64,000 nt of DNA from an uncultured Muribaculaceae bacterium. GTDB lineage: Bacteria > Bacteroidota > Bacteroidia > Bacteroidales > Muribaculaceae. Below, one piece after another: positions 23,473-31,204 of the stretch. The notes beneath the pieces were generated by a model that was not told the DNA's origin, did not search any database, and saw nothing but the letters and a program-made list of their open reading frames with translations. Each line of letters opens with the position of its first letter. The first letter of the stretch is position 1. Both the position numbers and the translations under genes were made by a program. The stretch spans positions 372,001 to 436,000 of the forward strand of contig CAUBJF010000002.1 in the NCBI GenBank assembly GCA_958436175.1, in the 5' to 3' direction.

Positions 23473-24071
23473 CGTAATTCCTTTAATTGTTTCTGTACCC
23501 ACGCGGGAGCGAGGGGCAGGTCATGTAAATATTCCTCTTCACTGATTTTCTTTAGATGTTCGGCTATTATGTCTTTTTGGGACTCGCTGACATTGCCGTT
23601 CCCGATTTCACGGAGAGCAACCACTATCAGTTGCATCATCTCGCTCTTATATGAAAACCGTTTCATGTCAGTGCTTCTTTTGAAAAGCAGTCCTCGACCG
23701 TTGCCTATGCTTATGCTACGGGGAGAGCCGTCCGTATAATAGACTACATTTGCCGGCATCTGTGTAGACAGCCCCAAAGCATTTAACGCGGTTGAACCGG
23801 TCGGTGCAATTCTACATCGGTCCTTAGTGGCTATTGCCTGGGCAATATCATCAATAGAGGGGTACATGATTCCCATTCCCCATTTATCATCAATAATGGG
23901 ATAATAATAGATGCCCTGGGCAAGACGGACTATGATATTGTCGTCACATAGCCGTACCAAAGCAGAACGAATCGTATCGCTGCTTTCGCTGGCTGAAAAA
24001 TCATCCGGAAAGAATATGTGACCCCGCCCAGAGTCCTCTATGGTGGTCTTTATATATTCGTATCCACTCAT
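23469..24071 (-). CDS. AbiEi-like antitoxin (DUF6088 type)
   Basis: 200 residues. An N-terminal winged-helix part (HIFFPDDFSASESSDTIRSALVRLCDDNIIVRLAQGIYYYP) and a C-terminal half with APTGSTALNALGLSTQ, typical of AbiEi/DUF6088 antitoxins. These repress their own promoter by binding inverted repeats; a perfect 8-base dyad sits over the -7 box of this gene at 24087-24113. Confidence 0.82.
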   Translation of the reverse strand: MSGYEYIKTTIEDSGRGHIFFPDDFSASESSDTIRSALVRLCDDNIIVRLAQGIYYYPIIDDKWGMGIMYPSIDDIAQAIATKDRCRIAPTGSTALNALGLSTQMPANVVYYTDGSPRSISIGNGRGLLFKRSTDMKRFSYKSEMMQLIVVALREIGNGNVSESQKDIIAEHLKKISEEEYLHDLPLAPAWVQKQLKELR

Positions 24072-24086
24072 GTCTCTTTATATTTT

Positions 24087-24122
24087 GCCACAAATTTATG
24101 TAATTTTTGTGGCGCAACCAAA
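24087..24122 (-). promoter_or_regulatory. abiE promoter with overlapping operator dyad
   Basis: Minus-strand TTTG (24122-24119), 20-base spacer, TAAATTTG (24098-24091): a textbook Bacteroidetes promoter. GCCACAAA (24087-24094) and its complement (24106-24113) form a dyad covering the -7 box and part of the spacer, as expected for AbiEi autorepression. Confidence 0.75.
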
Positions 24123-24178
24123 TCTTTCTCATATTTTTCATCTGTCTGAGGATTGAGATTATTTCCTGTCTGCCAGTG

Positions 24179-27100
24179 TCAATTATCTTCATCAGATGAT
24201 ATTTCAGTTTCAAGGTCAATGCCAAAGGCATCTTTCAGAAGAAGGTAGTCGAAACACAAAGCTTTGGGGCGATTGGTTTTCTTTCTTTTGACCTGCTGTC
24301 CGTTGACAGTCTCCATTGAGTAGTCGATGTCTCCGTTGGGAAGAAGAATGGAGAACCTGTCCTGTTTCAGTCCGAGGTAAAAGTTGTGCGATTTCAAATA
24401 CGACATGATGGTAGACCAGTAAGATCTGGCTGAAGTGGCATTGTTGCCTCGACCACTGAACAATGGCGAAACGGCTGCGGCGTTAAGGTACAGAACTGGT
24501 CTTGCCTCTAAAAACTCGATATCTTCACTGACTGATAACGGTCGGAAACGACGAAGATACCTTATATTGTAATGGACCCCTTCGACACACTTGCCTGACG
24601 TCTGAAATCCCTGAAGCATGTTCCAGAAGTCGCCGACTTCCGAGCTTTCCTGTGCAAGCTCATTCTGATTGAGGACTCCTTTGACGGCCGTCTCGAACAG
24701 TTCGCTGTAGCTGAATGGCAAATCAAGCACTGTCTCCAGAATGCGGAACACGGCAAGGGGGATAACCCAGTTCCCGAAGATACGCTCATGGACTGTCACT
24801 TCACTGAGCCTTGATGCAAGTTCTCGTTTGCTCATGGCGTAAGCCTCCGAGAAGTTCTTCTCAAAGAGCAGCCGGTATTTCAGCAGTTTTACCGTCAGGT
24901 GTGTCAGGCCCATGTTGCAGATCGAGACCAGTTCCTCATACTTCGTTCTTTCTGTCTGGTTGAACGATGTCTTAGTAAATGCAAGGAACAGAACACGGGT
25001 ATATAACGCCATGTCGATAGTCGGTTTATCCTGGCCACATAGTGCGATTCCTGTACTCACAATGGTCTGAGAGGCCATGCCGTCCGTGTTAGGATTCTTC
25101 TTGGTCTGGCCGCCGCCTCCCCAAAGTCCTTTCAGGTAGGCAATCTTGCGTATGTCAAGGTCATTCTTGTACTCGTCCAGGACAACAAGGGTATTGACGG
25201 CCTGAGAAACCCTGTCATTCATCGCTGGGACTGACGTGACGCCAAGGTTCGGCGGGTCTATCCCATGGATGAAAAAGGACTGGAGGCAAGTAGCGAGAGT
25301 TGTCTTTCCGGTTCCTTTCTCTCCGAACAGGTTGAGAATCGGGAAATGTCTGGTACGTCTGAATATGACATCACGGAACAGTGTCGCTATCAGATAGCAT
25401 AACGCTATCATGGCATTCTCCCCGAACACGGTGACAAGCTTCTCTGCATAGGTTCTCAATGAGACGCCGCTTGTATTCTCATGCACCATAAGCCGCTCGA
25501 ACTGGAAAATCTCCGGATTGTTACGGTACATCTTTGAAGTGGCCGGAATATAATATGCCTTTCCGCTGCTGGACCTCACTATCCCCATGTCATCAACCGG
25601 CGAGAATACGCCATCTGATAACAACCCGTTACCAAAAGCAAAGAAGTCATTGTTGACATCCCATCCGAGTTTTCTCACTCGTTCTGCGGTGTCGGTCCGG
25701 GCATATAGGAATCTCTTAACACGGTTTAGCCGGTCGATCCTTGCAAGCCAGATGAAATTCCCGAGAGTGCCTGTCTTTTGTTGGAAAGCATTGAGTGAAC
25801 ACATCTCAGATTCTTTTATTTCAAGAAGGCGACTGTCTCCATACTCATTTCTGAGTCTGAATATACGTGTGCCGTTATTATCATCCGAAATATGAAAAAG
25901 CGGTTCCATCGTGAAGTTGGAAATCATCACGGGTTCTTCATCATCTTCTCCGATTGTATAATAACAGTTGTCACGAATGAAAAGCCCTGTTCGACGAAGT
26001 TCCTCGACCTCTCTTTGCTTCTCATCAATATTTGTTTCAGACTCTTTTTTCTTTCTGGCCTCTCCGCGAGCTTTTGTGACGGCATCACGCCAAAGCTTTA
26101 CTCTTCCATGAATCTTGGCAAGCTGCTCAATACATTGATCGAGAAGAAGCTGGTCTTTGACATATCGAAGCAAATCGGCGATCTCTGAGACATACTTTCT
26201 GTCTTTGACGAGAGAATCTGACTCACAAAATCTCTTTTCTGCAAGCCAAACAATAAAATGCTTTTCAGTGAGTCCGGTGAAATCATCTTTGGTTTGAATA
26301 TAACTATCGGCATCGTTCTTACCTGGCTTTATTGTGACAGCATTGTCAGGTAACACTTCACAATCAGAATATTGTGCTTTCAGTTCTTCCTCTGAAAGGG
26401 GAAGTTCTGCAAATGGCAATTCTCTTACAGTGACATCAAAGCCTTTTCGTATGGCTTCCGACCCGTTACGCATGACAGATTCAAAACCTGGGCCATACAA
26501 TCTGCCTTCCGTTATATCGGAGTCTGGAATAAAGCATATCGAAGATGTAATCTTTTTGAGCTGCACAAACTGGCTGTCTGACCATGAAGTTCCCAATGAA
26601 GCCACCGTGTTATCATATCCGATGGATTGCATCTTCATAACATCCGGTGCGCCTTCAACTATGATAATATTGTCAGCATCCTTACATCTCGATGCTCTAT
26701 CTATGCCAAAGAGGGTTTCACCTTTAGAGTATATAAGGCTATTGTCAGAGTTGATGTATTTCGGAACTTTGATATTATTACCTATGTATCTTGCTGTAAA
26801 TGCAATAATTCGACCCCATCGGTTCCTGATCGGAATCATTATCCGCTCACGAAACATGGAGTATATCTTCCCGTCTTCTCCTTTCTTCAACATACCAAGT
26901 TCAAAGAGAATATTATCATCTATTCCCTTTTGGCGGCAGTATTCGATGAATTTTGACCCGTTGCGCTGGGCGTAGCCCAGTCCGAGAGTGGAACAAAATT
27001 CTTCCGGCCACCTGCCGTAGGTGTATTCCCTGGCAGACCGGGCTTCTTCATCCACCTCTAAACGCAAACAATCTACAAAGAACCGATGCGTGATGTCAAG

Positions 27101-27451
27101 TGCGACAAGAAGTGACTCACGATGTTTTGCCAATTCTCGTTCTTCATCTGTCTCTTCTTTGTCTGTTTTTTCTACCGGTATATTATTTTCTTTGGCAATC
27201 TTCTCGACAGCCTCTATGAATGTCAAGCTTTCTTTCTCCATAATAAAAGAGATACCGTCGCCACCTCGATTACAACTGAAGCAATGAAATAAGTTCTTGC
27301 TGGGAGAAACTGTGAACGAACCTGTCCTTTCTGAATGGAATGGACAGATGCCTACAAGTGAGGCTCCCTTTCTTGAGAGTCTCACATAAGGTTTCAGGAC
27401 AGTCTCTATGTCAATGTCTCTTACAGCTTGGATGGTCTTATCGCTTATCAT
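24179..27451 (-). CDS. CHC2 primase fused to P-loop helicase
   Basis: 1090 residues from the ATG at 27451 (a TTG at 27475 also opens the frame). The CHC2 zinc finger is near residues 36-60 (CPFHS...CFSCNRGG), then a TOPRIM-like part (IIVEGAPDVMKMQSIGYDNTVASLGTS), and in the C-terminal half a DUF927/helicase-like ATPase with Walker A GEKGTGKTT and LVVLDEYKN. Primase-helicases of this size serve replication of Bacteroidales mobilisable elements and plasmids. The ATG overlaps the stop of the small HTH gene (ATGA), placing it in a five-gene leftward operon. Confidence 0.88.
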   Translation of the reverse strand: MISDKTIQAVRDIDIETVLKPYVRLSRKGASLVGICPFHSERTGSFTVSPSKNLFHCFSCNRGGDGISFIMEKESLTFIEAVEKIAKENNIPVEKTDKEETDEERELAKHRESLLVALDITHRFFVDCLRLEVDEEARSAREYTYGRWPEEFCSTLGLGYAQRNGSKFIEYCRQKGIDDNILFELGMLKKGEDGKIYSMFRERIMIPIRNRWGRIIAFTARYIGNNIKVPKYINSDNSLIYSKGETLFGIDRASRCKDADNIIIVEGAPDVMKMQSIGYDNTVASLGTSWSDSQFVQLKKITSSICFIPDSDITEGRLYGPGFESVMRNGSEAIRKGFDVTVRELPFAELPLSEEELKAQYSDCEVLPDNAVTIKPGKNDADSYIQTKDDFTGLTEKHFIVWLAEKRFCESDSLVKDRKYVSEIADLLRYVKDQLLLDQCIEQLAKIHGRVKLWRDAVTKARGEARKKKESETNIDEKQREVEELRRTGLFIRDNCYYTIGEDDEEPVMISNFTMEPLFHISDDNNGTRIFRLRNEYGDSRLLEIKESEMCSLNAFQQKTGTLGNFIWLARIDRLNRVKRFLYARTDTAERVRKLGWDVNNDFFAFGNGLLSDGVFSPVDDMGIVRSSSGKAYYIPATSKMYRNNPEIFQFERLMVHENTSGVSLRTYAEKLVTVFGENAMIALCYLIATLFRDVIFRRTRHFPILNLFGEKGTGKTTLATCLQSFFIHGIDPPNLGVTSVPAMNDRVSQAVNTLVVLDEYKNDLDIRKIAYLKGLWGGGGQTKKNPNTDGMASQTIVSTGIALCGQDKPTIDMALYTRVLFLAFTKTSFNQTERTKYEELVSICNMGLTHLTVKLLKYRLLFEKNFSEAYAMSKRELASRLSEVTVHERIFGNWVIPLAVFRILETVLDLPFSYSELFETAVKGVLNQNELAQESSEVGDFWNMLQGFQTSGKCVEGVHYNIRYLRRFRPLSVSEDIEFLEARPVLYLNAAAVSPLFSGRGNNATSARSYWSTIMSYLKSHNFYLGLKQDRFSILLPNGDIDYSMETVNGQQVKRKKTNRPKALCFDYLLLKDAFGIDLETEISSDEDN

Positions 27452-27651
27452 ATTGTCTTTAGTAGGTTCCAGCAATCGATAATTGCCTGGCCCGAGAATT
27501 TGGGGCGATTCTTATTTTCAGGGTTGAGAGGACCTATCAGTCCTTTCAGCCGATACTTCACAAAGGTCTTATGGCAGATTCCAAGTTCAGCACACGCACG
27601 CTTGACGGAATAAACGCCATCAGGATCACATCGTGGTCGTAACTCATTCAT
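27448..27651 (-). CDS. Small HTH DNA-binding protein (67 aa)
   Basis: 67 residues with an HTH core GVYSVKRACAELGICHKTFVKYRLKGLIGP and a C-terminal FSGQAIIDCWN. It overlaps its upstream neighbour by 8 bases and the primase gene by 4. Probably an accessory replication or excision factor. Confidence 0.7.
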   Translation of the reverse strand: MNELRPRCDPDGVYSVKRACAELGICHKTFVKYRLKGLIGPLNPENKNRPKFSGQAIIDCWNLLKTI

Positions 27652-27904
27652 TATTTATCAGTATGTTTTCTGAGATGTCTTTGGAGAAGATAGTGCATCC
27701 GGCTATTCCTTCCATTTTTTCCTTGGCCCATTTCGGAATACAACAGCACATATATTTCCAGTTGAAGAACGTGCGCCGATTAATACCTGTGGCATCCACA
27801 ACATCTGTCACGAATGCAATTCTTTCCGAATAATTGAGGTTGTTTAGGTAAACACAAAGCTGTGTGGCATCTTTATGTTTAATGTCATTTGTGTCGTTTG
27901 TCAT
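27644..27904 (-). CDS. Small HTH protein (86 aa)
   Basis: 86 residues; ERIAFVTDVVDATGINRRTFFNWKYMCCCIPKWAKEKM resembles an HTH with a following helix. A TAGGTAAACA motif (27845-27854) lies within the coding sequence. Overlaps the next gene by 8 bases. Confidence 0.6.
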   Translation of the reverse strand: MTNDTNDIKHKDATQLCVYLNNLNYSERIAFVTDVVDATGINRRTFFNWKYMCCCIPKWAKEKMEGIAGCTIFSKDISENILINNE

Positions 27905-27916
27905 ATAGTGTGTTGA

Positions 27917-28183
27917 TTAGAGATAATCCTGGACTGTCCTTTGCAGCATCCTCAGTTCAGCGGTGCGGTATTCAATCTTGCCAGGTCTTTTAATCGGGCA
28001 TACTTTACCCTGACTCTTCCATCGTTCGACATTCCTTCTGCCGAAAATCTCAAATGCTTTTCTCTGACTCACATACTCCGGATCGTCCTTGTCTGTCTTC
28101 AGCATCTTTACAACCCTCGATGCGAGATCATTCAGGAACGTCTCATAGGGGATGAGGCGGTCGAGGAACTGAATGGGTCCCAT
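27917..28183 (-). CDS. Small HTH-like protein (88 aa)
   Basis: 88 residues with YVSQRKAFEIFGRRNVERWKSQGKVCPIKRPGKIEY, a MerR/excisionase-style HTH with wing. Third of three consecutive small HTH genes before the primase. Confidence 0.6.
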   Translation of the reverse strand: MGPIQFLDRLIPYETFLNDLASRVVKMLKTDKDDPEYVSQRKAFEIFGRRNVERWKSQGKVCPIKRPGKIEYRTAELRMLQRTVQDYL

Positions 28184-28202
28184 TTCGCAAACGGTTTTGA
28201 TT

Positions 28203-28394
28203 TCAGGAAATGCGCCTTACCTCTATGGTCTGGGCGCTCCTGTCGGTCTTCGTTGTAAACTGTCGGTTGTAGATAGCTCCAAGTTCGGAAGCCTGTGTAC
28301 GAACGCTCTTTAGACGAGCAATCGGGAAGATGGCGGTATCGCCAATCATCATACCCACGAGGACGGGACGTATTTTCTGGTTGGTGTCTGTCAT
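28203..28394 (-). CDS. Small protein of unknown function (63 aa)
   Basis: 63 residues, KIRPVLVGMMIGDTAIFPIARLKSVRTQASELGAIYNRQFTTKT. First gene of the leftward replication operon. The pattern is often seen in Bacteroidales plasmids and phage-like elements, but no function is known to me. Confidence 0.6.
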   Translation of the reverse strand: MTDTNQKIRPVLVGMMIGDTAIFPIARLKSVRTQASELGAIYNRQFTTKTDRSAQTIEVRRIS

Positions 28395-28447
28395 AACTTC
28401 TTTTTTAAAGAATATGTCGATTTATTTGTTTGTTTAATGATTAATGA

Positions 28448-28470
28448 CTAACTTTGCCATAGAAAGTTAG
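28448..28470. promoter_or_regulatory. Divergent promoter with operator dyad
   Basis: CTAACTTT (28448-28455) and AAAGTTAG (28463-28470) form an 8-base dyad. It carries TAACTTTG (28449-28456) as a rightward -7 box toward the gene at 28556; the mirrored arm gives a near-consensus leftward box (TAACTTTC). An inverted TAGGTAAACAAT lies at 28502-28513. The XRE-type protein at 28556 is the natural candidate to bind here. Confidence 0.6.
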
Positions 28471-28555
28471 GTCACAGTTAAGGAACACGAAGTTACCAAT
28501 AATTGTTTACCTAAACTAAAAATGGTTTAATCATTTAAGATTTAATCACTGTTTG

Positions 28556-29029
28556 ATGTTTAATATTGAACTCAAAGAAGTCCATATCGGCCAAGCGATC
28601 GACAAGCGCCGTGAGGAACTGAATATGAGCAAGTCCGAGTTCGGAAGACTCATTAAGGTTCCGCAGCAGCATGTCAATAGAATCTTCGAGAAAGAATCTA
28701 TTGACACAGCAAAGCTTGTCAAGATTTGTCGTGTCCTTGATTTCAACTTCTTTGCGTTGTATTGCGAGTTCCCCGATAACGTGTACGCCTTCATGGCGGC
28801 AGTGGCAATGGGAAACGGTGATGCTCTTAATTGTATAGGTGACGCTGCTCTTGCCTCTCAGGTAGAACAGCTGAACTTCAAGATTGCGAGCATTAACGAG
28901 AACAGGGAGACTCTTAAAGACCAGATTACCGTCCTGAAGGATCAGGTAGAACAACTAAAAGCCAATCTTAGGGACAAAGACGAGATCATTAACCTCATCA
29001 GAAACGTTAAAACAGATAATAATCAATGA
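28556..29029 (+). CDS. XRE-type HTH regulator with C-terminal coiled coil
   Basis: 157 residues from the ATG at 28556. The N-terminal HTH (IGQAIDKRREELNMSKSEFGRLIKVPQQHVNRIF) is Cro/CI-like; residues about 105-150 form a heptad-type coiled coil (LKDQITVLKDQVEQLKANL). It is transcribed away from the replication operon across a dyad promoter, the usual layout of an element repressor. The next small gene overlaps its stop (ATGA). Confidence 0.8.
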   Translation: MFNIELKEVHIGQAIDKRREELNMSKSEFGRLIKVPQQHVNRIFEKESIDTAKLVKICRVLDFNFFALYCEFPDNVYAFMAAVAMGNGDALNCIGDAALASQVEQLNFKIASINENRETLKDQITVLKDQVEQLKANLRDKDEIINLIRNVKTDNNQ

Positions 29030-29154
29030 AATTGACTATATACAATGGTGCTCCAAAAATGGGCAAAAATGTTTACCAATTGTTGACCATCGCAGGTCAA
29101 CGTGTTGATAACGTGTGCTATATCGCTGCGGCGCAGGCTGCGATAGAGGACTAA
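29026..29154 (+). CDS. Small protein coupled to the XRE regulator (42 aa)
   Basis: An ATG at 29026 overlaps the regulator stop. It encodes 42 residues (MKLTIYNGAPKMGKNVYQLL... ending AAQAAIED). A strong terminator follows 24 bases later, so it is transcribed. Coupled tiny ORFs after regulators may be antirepressors, but function is unknown. Confidence 0.55.
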   Translation: MKLTIYNGAPKMGKNVYQLLTIAGQRVDNVCYIAAAQAAIED

Positions 29155-29178
29155 GACTTAGTTCTTCCATATAATCAT

Positions 29179-29221
29179 TAGGCCGTAAATCCTGTAAAAT
29201 AGGGTTTACGGCCTATTTTTA
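29179..29221 (+). terminator. Rho-independent terminator
   Basis: TAGGCCGTAAATCC with its complement (29202-29215, G-T free) and a TTTTT tract. It ends the XRE unit and probably lies near the right edge of the accessory region; 29222-29335 holds no gene. Confidence 0.8.
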
Positions 29222-29335
29222 TCTTTAAACAGTAATTTTAGGGAAAAGAGCTATTAGTCCTTTTGTCAATTAAACTTGAACTATCTAACATAGCTTAAAG
29301 GCAGGGTATAAACACAACTAAAAACAATCCGCGTT

Positions 29336-30343
29336 CTACAATGTCCAAAGGATAAATTCTTTGCCAGTCCAGCCTATGAAACATGATTCCCCAACAGCAC
29401 ATATGCGATATAGCGTACCGCTCAAATTGCAGAAACGTGAGATAATTTTGCCATCCCAGTCAAGCTTGACAATGGTTGGCTTAAGCTGATGGGAATCGGA
29501 ATATTTGAAACCCCAATACAGCGCATAGATATAATCCGGAGTATATGTTACATCAACTGTATGAAGGCTGTTTAACCCATCGAAATCGGCTTCATCAAGC
29601 GTTTTCGGGTTGAAGTTATCATCGCCTATTTTGATGGAATTGATTTTCTCGCCGTCAGCATCGAAAATCTCGATAAATGGATGGAGTTTATACGCAAAAA
29701 CGAGACGGTTGAACTTACCTGAATAAGCCAATTCTCCGGCATTTGGCATCCATGTCTGGAGTTCAGGGGATATGTTTATTTGACGAATTGGGTCTATCTT
29801 GGAAGTAATTAAATCTGCTTTCATCGCGTATTGGCGCCCTCCATTAGGTTCACGACCAATGAAAACATATTTATCCGGGCCTGTCATAAAAACATCCTGA
29901 ACGTACTGTGAAAGAGGAAAAGGCACGGAGCTGTTGCTTTCCATCAGATACTGCCGTGTCGTGACAAGCGCTGTATCGTTCTCTACGGTGAAAATCTCGC
30001 AATCATCCTGCCCGACTACGTGGATTACGCCATTATCGGAGATAAAAGGATAAGGCATATAGGAAGCGTAATAACCGCCCTCTCGCTTCCCCATATCAGG
30101 GCTTACTTTAAGTGTATGGCTTTTAATATCGACAACGGCTCGGCGGAGCAAACGCTGACCGTAACCGTCCTCGCCTTCATAGACAAAGAACAAGGTATCT
30201 CCCGACATCTTCATATCATTGATATGTCTAATTGCCGGCAATGTCTCACCTACAACATCAAGTTTTACCGGAGTAGAAGTTGACTGTGCGTTGGTACACC
30301 CTGACATGAGCAGGGTGAGTGCTATTAGGGATAATATCTTCAT
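29336..30343 (-). CDS. BF3164-like lipoprotein, predicted six-bladed propeller
   Basis: 335 residues with a lipoprotein signal (LMSGC, Cys near 16). The mature sequence shows repeats of hydrophobic strands around YVFIGREPNGGRQYAMKAD and IEIFDADGEKINSIKIGD, as in BF3164/TolB-like six-bladed propellers of Bacteroides. It overlaps the GLPGLI gene (ATGA). Ligand unknown. Confidence 0.75.
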   Translation of the reverse strand: MKILSLIALTLLMSGCTNAQSTSTPVKLDVVGETLPAIRHINDMKMSGDTLFFVYEGEDGYGQRLLRRAVVDIKSHTLKVSPDMGKREGGYYASYMPYPFISDNGVIHVVGQDDCEIFTVENDTALVTTRQYLMESNSSVPFPLSQYVQDVFMTGPDKYVFIGREPNGGRQYAMKADLITSKIDPIRQINISPELQTWMPNAGELAYSGKFNRLVFAYKLHPFIEIFDADGEKINSIKIGDDNFNPKTLDEADFDGLNSLHTVDVTYTPDYIYALYWGFKYSDSHQLKPTIVKLDWDGKIISRFCNLSGTLYRICAVGESCFIGWTGKEFILWTL

Positions 30344-31194
30344 TTTATTTCAAGGGGTTTATATGGAACGGATATTTTGGCTGCGTCGGCGTTGTTCATT
30401 CGTTTGCCATCTTTACCGACAAGATATATCCTATTGCTGTCACCACCCATTTCTGAAATCATAAAACCGACTGGCGATTTGAAATAACGAGTCAGTGTTT
30501 TTTCAACATCTGCTGCCGTGCATCGTTTATCGTTGCCGTCACGGTATGTATATTCCATTATGGGAGCATTTGCACGCTCAAAACCCTTTGCCTCCCAGAC
30601 AAATTGTTGTTCAGCATCTTCCATTTTTAGAATAAGACCCGGCAGACCTCCGAATTTGTAAGGACCAAAAGGTAAAGGAATTTCAGGCGTAAACCATGCC
30701 GTATAATTTCGTCCGGCAAATTCAACAGTTGCCTTACGACAGTCATAGTCCATAATCGAATCGGTGGTTTCATCGTTGAAACTCCATTCCAGCGTTGGAA
30801 CAGAATCAGAATAGACAAAGAAAGCGGACGTTGACAGTCGGTATTTCAAATCAGCTTTCTCGCCACGAATGGGTCTGATGATTTCCAAAGGCCACGGTTC
30901 GCCTGACACATTTGAATACGATTCCGCACCGCGTCTGATCTGATCGGTTGCCAGCGAATCGAAATGGTTGATTATGTCGCTGTAATCTTTGACCCTGTGT
31001 TTACCTATCTGCACAATCCGTGTGTCGTTATAGGCATCTCTTTGGTCGGGGTGGAATTTATATTTCAGCGAATATGTAACCTTGTATCGGGCGGTATCGA
31101 CAGGGGTAGCTTTGTCGATAATCCGGGAGCAGGTTTGCTGTGCCGCACCTGTAATCCACAGGAAAACAAAAAGTAGAGATAATAGATATTTCAT
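30340..31194 (-). CDS. GLPGLI-family protein
   Basis: 284 residues from the ATG at 31194 (MKYLLSLLFVFLW signal peptide, cleavage after GAAQ). The eponymous motif FGGLPGLILKMED is present, with VEFAGRNYTAWFTPEIPLPFGPYKF before it. GLPGLI proteins are secreted Bacteroidetes proteins co-encoded with TonB-type barrels. The start at 31194 is preferred to an upstream in-frame start at 31302, which lies within the barrel gene. Confidence 0.85.
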   Translation of the reverse strand: MKYLLSLLFVFLWITGAAQQTCSRIIDKATPVDTARYKVTYSLKYKFHPDQRDAYNDTRIVQIGKHRVKDYSDIINHFDSLATDQIRRGAESYSNVSGEPWPLEIIRPIRGEKADLKYRLSTSAFFVYSDSVPTLEWSFNDETTDSIMDYDCRKATVEFAGRNYTAWFTPEIPLPFGPYKFGGLPGLILKMEDAEQQFVWEAKGFERANAPIMEYTYRDGNDKRCTAADVEKTLTRYFKSPVGFMISEMGGDSNRIYLVGKDGKRMNNADAAKISVPYKPLEIK

Positions 31195-31204
31195 AACGGA
31201 ATTT

